In this document: one piece after another, positions 57,278-64,000 of the stretch
How positions within the stretch are numbered: the first letter of the stretch is position 1
Layout: every line of letters begins with the position of its first letter
Origin: Flavobacterium limnosediminis JC2902
Lineage (GTDB): Bacteria > Bacteroidota > Bacteroidia > Flavobacteriales > Flavobacteriaceae
Assembly: GCF_000498535.1 (NCBI RefSeq)
Contig: NZ_AVGG01000003.1
Coordinates: 186,001-250,000, forward strand
DNA: 64,000 nt
Direction of reading: 5' to 3'
Made by a program: the position numbers and the translations under genes
The notes under the pieces: model-generated
Told to the model about the DNA's origin: nothing
What the model saw: only the letters and a program-made list of their open reading frames with translations
Databases searched by the model: none

Positions 57278-57303
57278 AAAAAACGCTCCATAAGGAGCGT
57301 TTA
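57278..57303 (-). terminator. Terminator after the DksA/TraR-type gene
   Basis: AAACGCTCC-ATAA-GGAGCGTTT, a 9-bp perfect stem. Confidence 0.82.
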
Positions 57304-57321
57304 GTAAAATTTTTGAAAAGA

Positions 57322-57702
57322 TTAACGTTGCAGGTTCTTTGCTTCGATGCTCATGGTTGCATGAGGAACCAGTTTCAATCTCTCTTTATTTATCAATTTA
57401 CCTGTTACTTTACAGATTCCGTACGTTTTGTTTTCTATACGAATTAATGCGTTTTTCAGATCACGAATGAATTTTTCCTGACGAATGGCAAGTTGTGAAT
57501 TGGCTTCTTTGCTCATAGTTTCGCTACCTTCTTCAAAAGCTTTAAACGTTGGTGATGTATCATCTGTACCGTTGTTTAAGTCGTTCAGGTAAGCACTTTT
57601 TATCAGATCCAAATCTATTTTTGCCTTTTCCAGTTTCTTCTGAATTAATTCTCTGAATTCCGTTAAATCCGAATCGGAATATCTTATTTGTTCATCCACC
57701 AT
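57322..57702 (-). CDS. DksA/TraR-family protein with degenerate zinc finger
   Basis: This 126-aa protein has a long N-terminal coiled coil with an acidic tip (N-N-G-T-D-D-T-S near 45-52) and a C-terminal finger region Y-G-I-C-K-V-T-G-K-L-I-N-K-E-R-L-K-L-V-P. Only one of the four zinc-ligand Cys is present (C95); the others read Thr, His and Ser. Bacteroidota members of this family often lack the cluster. DksA-type proteins enter the RNA polymerase secondary channel and alter promoter use with ppGpp. Downstream of ileS by 8 nt, so they share a transcript. Confidence 0.88.
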   Translation of the reverse strand: MVDEQIRYSDSDLTEFRELIQKKLEKAKIDLDLIKSAYLNDLNNGTDDTSPTFKAFEEGSETMSKEANSQLAIRQEKFIRDLKNALIRIENKTYGICKVTGKLINKERLKLVPHATMSIEAKNLQR

Positions 57703-57709
57703 AATTTCC

Positions 57710-60700
57710 TTATTTTGAAATTAATATTCTAGTTTTTAGTTCATCAAACTCAATCTCCGTACCATTTTCGATACGATCCTCAAAAACAAGTTCTTCTGTT
57801 AACGTTTCAGATTTTATGTATGCTTCGTTATCTTTTACGGCTTCTTGTATAATCCCGTCTCTTTGCATCGTCACTTTAATCTTGTCCGTAACTTCGAAAC
57901 CTGAGTCTTTACGGATGTTTTGGATTCGGTTAACTAACTCTCTGGCGATACCTTCTTTCCGTAATGCATCAGAAATCGTTATGTCTAACGCTACGGTAAT
58001 ACCACCCGAATTAGCCACTAACCAACCCTCAATATCCTGTGAAGAAATCTCCACTTCTTCAGATGTTAAGTTAACACTATTTCCTGAGATAACAATGCTT
58101 ATAACGCCATCTCTTTCCAATTTTGCAATATTTTCCTGATTTAAATTCTGTATCTCTTTAGAAATCAAACCCATATCCTTACCAAAACGAGGTCCTAATG
58201 CTTTAAAATTAGGCTTGATTTGTTTCACTAAGATACCCGAAGCATCATCCAATAACTCAATTTCTTTTACGTTTACTTCTGCCTTAATCAGGTCGGAAAC
58301 CGCTTCGATTTCTTCACGCTGTTTCGCGTCAAGTACAGGAATCATAACCTTTTGCAGCGGTTGGCGCACTTTTATCATCTCTTTCTTACGAAGGGATAAA
58401 ACCAGTGATGAAACCGTTTGTGCTTTCTGCATTTTGCTTTCCAGCGATTTATCAACAAAGTTTTCAACGTATTTCGGGAACTCGGCCAAATGTACACTTT
58501 CGAATTTTTCTCCATGTGTAGCCTGCGTTAAATCTCTGTAAAGTTTATCCATAAAGAACGGCGCAATTGGCGCTCCAAGTCGGGAAACAGTAACTAAACA
58601 CGTATACAACGTCTGATACGCTGCGATCTTGTCCTGTGCATATTCTCCTTTCCAGAAACGACGACGACACAAACGCACGTACCAGTTACTCAGGTTCTCC
58701 TGAACAAAATCAGAGATGGCACGAGCAGCTTTGGTTGGTTCGTAATCGGCGTAAAAACTGTCAACATCCTTAATTAGTGTGTTCAATTCCGACAAAATCC
58801 AACGGTCTATTTCCGGTCTTTCGTTTAAAGGAATTTCCGCTTCCGCGTATTTAAATCCGTCGATGTTCGCATATAACGCGAAGAACGAATACGTATTGTA
58901 TAATGTACCGAAGAATTTTCTTCTTACTTCAGCCACTCCTTCAATATCAAATTTCAGGTTGTCCCACGGATTTGCATTGGCAATCATGTACCAACGCGTC
59001 GCATCCGGACCGTATTCTGCTAAAGTCGTAAACGGATCTACTGCATTTCCAAGGCGTTTGGACATTTTTTGCCCGTTTTTATCCAAAACCAATCCATTGG
59101 AAACTACGTTTTTATAGGCCACTTTATCAAAAACCAACGTTCCGATAGCGTGCAACGTATAAAACCAACCTCTCGTCTGATCTACTCCTTCCGCTATAAA
59201 ATCAGCAGGAAAGGACTTGTTTTCATCGATTAATTCATTGTTTTCGAATGGATAATGCCATTGCGCATAGGGCATCGATCCCGAGTCAAACCAAACATCA
59301 ATCAGGTCGCTTTCGCGTTTCATCGGTTTTCCGGATGGCGAAACCAAAATAATAGTATCGACTACATTCTTATGCAAATCCACCAAATCGTAGTTTTCCT
59401 CACTCATGTTTCCGATTTCAAACCCTTTGAAAGGATTCTCGGAAGTCAAGCCGGCCTGGATCGCTTTTTCAATTTCGTTATACAATTCTTCCACCGAACC
59501 GATCAGTATCTCCTCGGTTCCGTCTTCAGTTCTCCAGATTGGCAACGGGATTCCCCAGTATCTTGAACGCGACAGGTTCCAGTCATTCGCGTTTTTCAAC
59601 CAGTTTCCGAAACGACCTTCTCCCGTAGCTTTCGGCTTCCAGTTGATGGTTTCGTTCAGGTCGAACATGCGGTCTTTCACCTCAGTCACCTTGATAAACC
59701 ACGAATCTAACGGATAGTACAAAATTGGCTTGTCGGTTCTCCAGCAATGTGGATAACTGTGCACATATTTTTCAACCTTAAAGGCTTTATTTTCTTCTTT
59801 TAAACGGATGGCGATTTCCACGTCTACAGATTTCTCTGGCGCTTCACCCTCGTTATAATATTCGTTTTTAACATATTTACCACCCAATTCAGCCATCTGA
59901 CTTACAAATCTTCCTTGCAAATCCACCAACGGTACCGGGTTTCCGTTTTCGTCCAACACTAACATTGGCGGCACTTCCGGAGAGGCTTCTTTAGCCACTT
60001 TCGCATCATCGGCACCGAAAGTCGGCGCGGTGTGCACAATTCCGGTTCCGTCTTCCGTGGTAACGAAATCACCGGAAATTATTCTGAATGCATTTTCCGG
60101 ATTTTGATATGGCAACGTATACGGCAACAATTGTTCGTATTGGATTCCCACCAAATCAGACCCTTTACATTCGGCTAATATTTCAAAAGGGATTTTTTTA
60201 TCGCCTTCCTTGAAATTCTCAAAATCAGATGCTTCACTGGTTTCGAAATAGTTTTTCGACAACTGTTTGCCAACAAGATTTTTCGCCAAGATAATGTTTA
60301 TCGGCTGGAACGTGTATTGATTAAAGGTTTTCACCAACACATACTCGATTTTTGGCCCAACGGTTAACGCAGTATTACTCGGCAACGTCCAAGGGGTGGT
60401 CGTCCAGGCTAAGAAGTGGATTTCATCCAACTCCAATCTTTCAAATTTATACTGTTTTAAATTATTGTGAGTGATGTAATCGTAAAACTTAGCGAAGGTC
60501 AGTTTTCGTTGGTTATCCAGAACTTTGAACTGTGCCACAATAGTCGTATCGGTCACATCGCGGTACGAACCCGGCTGGTTTACTTCGTGCGAAGACAATC
60601 CAGTCCCCGCTTTTGGCGAATACGGCTGGATCGTATAGCCTTTATATAACAAATCTTTATTGTAAATCTGTTTCAGCAACCACCAAACCGATTCCATGTA

Positions 60701-61168
60701 TTTGGATTTGTAGGTCACATACGGATCTTCCATATCTACCCAATAGCCCATTTTTTCGGTCAGGTCGTTCCATACGTCAGTATACCGCATAACGGTTTTT
60801 TTACACGCTTCGTTGTATTCGGCAATGGAAATGGTTTTTCCGATATCTTCCTTGGTGATGCCCAATTCTTTTTCGGTACCCAATTCCACCGGTAATCCAT
60901 GTGTATCCCAACCCGCTTTACGCTTTACCTGGAATCCTTTTTGAGTTTTATAACGACAGAAAATATCCTTAATCGCACGCGCCATCACGTGGTGAATACC
61001 CGGCAATCCGTTAGCTGAAGGCGGACCTTCAAAAAACACATACGGGGTTGCTCCTTCGCGGGAAGTTACACTTTGCTCAAAGATGTTATTCTTTTTCCAG
61101 AAATCAAGCACTTCAGAGGCCACGGTTGGCAAATCAAGTCCTTTGTATTCAGTGAATTTCGTACTCAT
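57710..61168 (-). CDS. ileS: Isoleucine--tRNA ligase
   Basis: This 1152-aa class I aminoacyl-tRNA synthetase has the HIGH-type motif G-L-P-G-I-H-H-V near residue 55, an editing (CP1) domain, K-M-S-K-R (G-Q-K-M-S-K-R-L-G-N) near 690, and an anticodon-binding domain with a long C-terminal extension. The length and the absence of a C-terminal zinc finger fit the eukaryote-like (type II, mupirocin-resistant-type) IleRS that is usual in Bacteroidota. It charges tRNA-Ile and edits valine. The DksA-type gene lies 8 nt downstream and is probably co-transcribed. Confidence 0.97.
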   Translation of the reverse strand: MSTKFTEYKGLDLPTVASEVLDFWKKNNIFEQSVTSREGATPYVFFEGPPSANGLPGIHHVMARAIKDIFCRYKTQKGFQVKRKAGWDTHGLPVELGTEKELGITKEDIGKTISIAEYNEACKKTVMRYTDVWNDLTEKMGYWVDMEDPYVTYKSKYMESVWWLLKQIYNKDLLYKGYTIQPYSPKAGTGLSSHEVNQPGSYRDVTDTTIVAQFKVLDNQRKLTFAKFYDYITHNNLKQYKFERLELDEIHFLAWTTTPWTLPSNTALTVGPKIEYVLVKTFNQYTFQPINIILAKNLVGKQLSKNYFETSEASDFENFKEGDKKIPFEILAECKGSDLVGIQYEQLLPYTLPYQNPENAFRIISGDFVTTEDGTGIVHTAPTFGADDAKVAKEASPEVPPMLVLDENGNPVPLVDLQGRFVSQMAELGGKYVKNEYYNEGEAPEKSVDVEIAIRLKEENKAFKVEKYVHSYPHCWRTDKPILYYPLDSWFIKVTEVKDRMFDLNETINWKPKATGEGRFGNWLKNANDWNLSRSRYWGIPLPIWRTEDGTEEILIGSVEELYNEIEKAIQAGLTSENPFKGFEIGNMSEENYDLVDLHKNVVDTIILVSPSGKPMKRESDLIDVWFDSGSMPYAQWHYPFENNELIDENKSFPADFIAEGVDQTRGWFYTLHAIGTLVFDKVAYKNVVSNGLVLDKNGQKMSKRLGNAVDPFTTLAEYGPDATRWYMIANANPWDNLKFDIEGVAEVRRKFFGTLYNTYSFFALYANIDGFKYAEAEIPLNERPEIDRWILSELNTLIKDVDSFYADYEPTKAARAISDFVQENLSNWYVRLCRRRFWKGEYAQDKIAAYQTLYTCLVTVSRLGAPIAPFFMDKLYRDLTQATHGEKFESVHLAEFPKYVENFVDKSLESKMQKAQTVSSLVLSLRKKEMIKVRQPLQKVMIPVLDAKQREEIEAVSDLIKAEVNVKEIELLDDASGILVKQIKPNFKALGPRFGKDMGLISKEIQNLNQENIAKLERDGVISIVISGNSVNLTSEEVEISSQDIEGWLVANSGGITVALDITISDALRKEGIARELVNRIQNIRKDSGFEVTDKIKVTMQRDGIIQEAVKDNEAYIKSETLTEELVFEDRIENGTEIEFDELKTRILISK

Positions 61169-61574
61169 TTTGTCGTTTTCTTAAATCAATGCGCGAAAGT
61201 ACTAATTTTTGAATAATTCTGCGTTAATACTATGACAAAATACAAGCCTAACTGATGATTTTTGTGTGAGTTAAGAGAAAAATCCTTAAGCCCTTCTATC
61301 AGTTTCAAATTTTCAAACCAATCAGAACCACAATATCCCAAAACAGCTTTACCAAAGAGCATTCGGTTGAAACACAAAAAACCGACTGAGAAACAGCATC
61401 CGACCAAAAAACACATAATTAAGAGTTTCAATGTTTTTTTTGAGAGGACTATCCCAAAAACAAGACACCGATTTTACGGACTCTTCATGAATAAACATAA
61501 AAAAATCAATAAAATCGGTGTTCTTAAGATATTCTGCCCAAAACCCTATTCAGGCAGCAGAACTGAAATTCGAT
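61169..61574. other. 406-nt intergenic region
   Basis: No gene supported. It contains an inverted repeat, ACACCGATTTTA (61465-61476) with TAAAATCGGTGT (61510-61521), 12 bp with a 33-nt loop. This may be a terminator for the minus-strand dehydrogenase gene. Small frames on both strands in the region lack family likeness. Confidence 0.5.
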
Positions 61575-63236
61575 TTATTTTACAACCAGTTTTTTGGAAA
61601 CGCTGAAACCATTCGCATCAGAAACATTCACCAGATACATTCCTTTGCTTAATTCCTCAACAGAAATTGGCTGATTGACTACAGGAGCCTGAATTTCCTT
61701 CACCAATCTGCCGTTTACGTCCAATATTTTCACGTTGGTCACTACTGTCGATTGGTCATTTGTGGAAAGCTTGAACGTTGTAGTAGCCGGATTAGGCACC
61801 AACTGCAAGGCCTGAGCCAGACGAAAATCGGAATTACCCAATACGGTTCCAGTATATTGCACCTTGATGATAATGCCCGGATTTGAAATGGATATAGAAT
61901 TATTGTTTGACGGTCCTGAAGTGGAACCACTACTATCCGTAATAATATAGAATGTTATTCCGTCAGGCGCTGCCACGATATCACGGTAGCGGTTTTGTGT
62001 ATACCACAACTCTTCGAAATCGTCATTGGTTCCGTCCGGTTCCGGGTTTGCGATCGGCATGACAGATTCACCATCGGCACTTAATGTCGCTCTGTAAATC
62101 CTCCCTCTTTTTAGGGTGGTACTCAAGACAGATGTTCCCCAACCCGGGATTAAATTGTATTCATAAAGACGCATTCCGGAAGGCCCCACGGTTGGCCAGC
62201 AGACAAAACCACATCCGGCCTGGAAATTGTAACTATTATCCACTGTACCCCAGGTTGCTATAGGATTTTTGTAATTTACCGGCGCCGCCCAGCTCGACTC
62301 TAAAGCAGGAGTAACTGTTGCCGGACAATTGTGATCGGAAAAATTACCCGAATTGCACGGTGAAGCAGTTGACCAATTACAGTATGTGTAAGCCATATTA
62401 TCGTTATAACCTGCAATATGTGGCCATCCGTAATTTTTTCCGCTCTCAATGGTATTCAATTCGTCATCTGATTTTGGCCCGTGCTCGGAAGCGTATAATT
62501 TTCCGTTAGAACCAAACACCAACCCCTGTGCATTACGATGACCGTAAGAATATACGTGACTTACCACTCCGCTCAGCGTAGGGTTGTCAGCAGGTACGGA
62601 ACCATCTAAATTGATACGAAGGATTTTCCCCTGATAAGCACTGTAATCCGTGGGCGATACCGGAAGAACCTGTGCCTTAATTGAGGTACACGCATTTCCG
62701 AACTGATTATTCCCCTGATCGCCAATCGAATAATACAACTTCAGATCGGGACCGATCACGAGTCGACCCGAATTATGATCATTACTCGCCGGAAGCCCCT
62801 GCAAGAGCGTCATTTCACTTCCCAGAACTCCGTTATTCCCCGTTATCGAATAAGTAAATCTTGAAATCCTCAGTTTTCGCCCGCTGCTATTGTAAGTATA
62901 TGCCACATAAACATAATCATTGCCCGTTCCCTGTCCCAACTGAGGGTGCAAAGCCATCCCCATCAGTCCGTCCTGCCCGGCAGTTGAGTAAACAGCCGTT
63001 ATATCCACTAACAAATCCTGCGCACCGGAGGACGCATTAAATCGGGATATCTCGCCGTTGGCACGCTCCGTAATCCAGAGATAGCCATCCGGGCCGTAAA
63101 GAAGCGTATAGGGATTATCAAGCAAACTATTTGATCCGATTTGACTGACAGCCCAATTGTCCGTAGGGTTAGGATCTGTGAGTTGTGCGAAAGAAACATT
63201 TCCAACCAACAATAAAAAAAGTAGCTTTTTGATCAT
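61575..63236 (-). CDS. Secreted PQQ-dependent sugar dehydrogenase-like protein with T9SS sorting domain
   Basis: This 553-aa protein has a signal peptide (G-N-V-S-F-A-Q) followed by a soluble quinoprotein glucose/sorbosone dehydrogenase beta-propeller: W-I-T-E-R-A-N-G-E-I-S-R, the active-site-like G-L-M-G-M-A-L-H-P, S-N-D-H-N-S-G-R-L, Y-G-H-R-N-A-Q-G-L and S-E-H-G-P-K-S-D-D-E-L-N. It ends in a T9SS type A tail (L-V-P-N-P-A-T-T ... V-S-K-K-L-V-V-K). It probably oxidises a sugar outside the cell, if PQQ is available; no PQQ synthesis genes are in the window. Two Cys pairs in the middle are consistent with disulfides in an exported protein. Confidence 0.9.
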   Translation of the reverse strand: MIKKLLFLLLVGNVSFAQLTDPNPTDNWAVSQIGSNSLLDNPYTLLYGPDGYLWITERANGEISRFNASSGAQDLLVDITAVYSTAGQDGLMGMALHPQLGQGTGNDYVYVAYTYNSSGRKLRISRFTYSITGNNGVLGSEMTLLQGLPASNDHNSGRLVIGPDLKLYYSIGDQGNNQFGNACTSIKAQVLPVSPTDYSAYQGKILRINLDGSVPADNPTLSGVVSHVYSYGHRNAQGLVFGSNGKLYASEHGPKSDDELNTIESGKNYGWPHIAGYNDNMAYTYCNWSTASPCNSGNFSDHNCPATVTPALESSWAAPVNYKNPIATWGTVDNSYNFQAGCGFVCWPTVGPSGMRLYEYNLIPGWGTSVLSTTLKRGRIYRATLSADGESVMPIANPEPDGTNDDFEELWYTQNRYRDIVAAPDGITFYIITDSSGSTSGPSNNNSISISNPGIIIKVQYTGTVLGNSDFRLAQALQLVPNPATTTFKLSTNDQSTVVTNVKILDVNGRLVKEIQAPVVNQPISVEELSKGMYLVNVSDANGFSVSKKLVVK

Positions 63237-63488
63237 AATTATTCTGTTTTGGTTATACGATGAGAAAAGAAACTCCGGTTTATGAAGAACGTTCTTTAAT
63301 TTAATACAATCCTTTTAATCATTTAGACAGGCTTCACTTCTGTTTCACAACCAGGGCCAAACAAAATTCTTTGAAGCATTTAAAACAAGAACAAATCAAA
63401 TATAGCAAAAAATTCTTTCAAAATTATAAAACTTTGACGCCTTTCAAGATAAACACAAAAACATAAAAAATCGTTTGTTTCCAATGAT
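63237..63488. other. Intergenic region
   Basis: AT-rich spacer between the dehydrogenase start and the recO end. No structured RNA or gene seen. Confidence 0.35.
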
Positions 63489-64000
63489 CTATGAAAAAAC
63501 TTCCTTCAGCACTTCGAGTGACTTAGGCTTTTTAAATCCGTCGAGATGGACGGTATAATAGTCAAGTAGTATCTTGAGCAGAACCTGACGTTCGACGCCG
63601 GCAAAAATTTTCTGATCGGAATCGAATTTCAAACCGATGAGCTTTTTGAAAAGAAAGGTTTCGTGTTCGGAAAGACAACTGATTGCGTGAAAAGAAGAAA
63701 AAACACCTTCATTGAGCTCGAAAAAAGGCAAGTCCATATCGGAAGTATCCGGATAAAACCCAAGTAACTTTGTGACTTCCAAAAGCAGAATAAGATGAAA
63801 ATTAGCAATTTCCTCGTGTGTATCAAGCCAAAGCAGGGCGGTTTCCAGAAAGGAAAACAGGTTTTCGTTTTTCTCTTCCTCGCGAATGCTGTGATGCAAC
63901 ATTTCGGATAAAAAAATTACGATCGTGCTTTTTAAAATATCCGTATTTATGGAATGAAACGGCGCGGACAACCTGATTTCCCTGAAGTGCTCCAAGGTAC
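63489..64000 (-). CDS. recO: DNA repair protein RecO, C-terminal part cut by the window edge
   Basis: The last 170 or so codons of RecO are present; the frame stays open to the window edge. Recognisable features are L-E-H-F-R-E-I-R-L, I-F-L-S-E-M-L-H-H-S-I-R-E-E-E-K-N and A-N-F-H-L-I-L-L-L-E-V-T-K-L-L-G-F-Y-P. The zinc-finger Cys present in some bacterial RecO are absent from this part. RecO helps load RecA on SSB-coated DNA with RecR in gap repair. The N-terminal OB-fold lies outside the window. Confidence 0.9.
   Translation of the reverse strand, partial: TLEHFREIRLSAPFHSINTDILKSTIVIFLSEMLHHSIREEEKNENLFSFLETALLWLDTHEEIANFHLILLLEVTKLLGFYPDTSDMDLPFFELNEGVFSSFHAISCLSEHETFLFKKLIGLKFDSDQKIFAGVERQVLLKILLDYYTVHLDGFKKPKSLEVLKEVFS

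Noticed and set aside
61262..61606. 114-codon plus-strand frame in the ileS/dehydrogenase gap
   Set aside because: It runs into the end of the dehydrogenase gene on the other strand, has no family likeness and lacks a promoter.

Overview
The window is chromosomal DNA from a member of the Bacteroidota, most likely Flavobacteriaceae and probably Flavobacterium or a close relative. The evidence is: AT-rich intergenic DNA; Bacteroidota-type promoters (TTG near -33, TAnnTTTG near -7) ahead of many genes; four secreted proteins with type IX secretion (T9SS) C-terminal sorting domains containing YPNP/VPNP-like motifs; many lipoproteins with short signal peptides ending in S-C, A-C or N-C; a SusC/BtuB-type TonB receptor; and Flavobacteriia families such as DUF6132 and DUF4301. 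The content is mostly ordinary chromosome. I see no prophage, IS transposase, CRISPR array, rRNA operon or large island.

Layout. 1-6.6 kb: start of serS (minus), two tandem secreted M1 metallopeptidases, rseP, two identical tRNA-Asn genes, and a 382-bp duplicated unit made of a small GIY-YIG nuclease gene plus a broken tRNA-Asn 3' end. 6.8-20.7 kb: two very repetitive secreted beta-propeller proteins (14 repeats each), a thioredoxin/small membrane protein cluster, lipoproteins, a succinate-semialdehyde-type aldehyde dehydrogenase, an NTF2-like protein and an SDR threonine-dehydrogenase-like enzyme. 20.7-38.3 kb: mfd, the minus-strand cluster DUF3108-kynA-M23 peptidase-pgi, the tyrosine catabolic genes hppD and hmgA, an APC amino acid permease, and a patatin/BamA-type protein downstream of uvrC. 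38.6-45.6 kb: lipoproteins, a 21-bp repeat array that encodes heptads, a conserved hypothetical gene, an aspartoacylase-like protein, a PLP decarboxylase overlapping 5-formyl-THF cyclo-ligase, a HIT protein and greA. 45.6-51.3 kb (minus): pcrB-pnuC-DUF4301-arfB, then a TPP riboswitch controlling a TonB receptor. 51.4-64 kb: a Crp/Fnr regulator with a membrane protein and truncated globin, a PPTase, ahcY, lspA, a DksA/TraR protein, ileS, a PQQ-type dehydrogenase with a T9SS tail, and recO running off the window.

Functional links. Aromatic amino acid breakdown is concentrated at 27-33 kb (kynA, hppD, hmgA, permease). DNA repair genes are scattered (mfd, uvrC, recO). The TPP riboswitch marks the TonB receptor as a probable thiamin-compound importer, and the adjacent pnuC is a plausible inner-membrane partner. 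A palindrome at -43 links the Crp/Fnr gene to the globin operon.

The most unusual signals are: (i) a GIY-YIG gene sitting inside a duplication of a tRNA-Asn 3' half and its terminator; (ii) at least six tandem arrays with a 7-nt period, two of which encode the signal peptide of the TonB receptor, where slippage would shift the frame; and (iii) a 21-bp repeat array that encodes a cationic heptad-repeat peptide.
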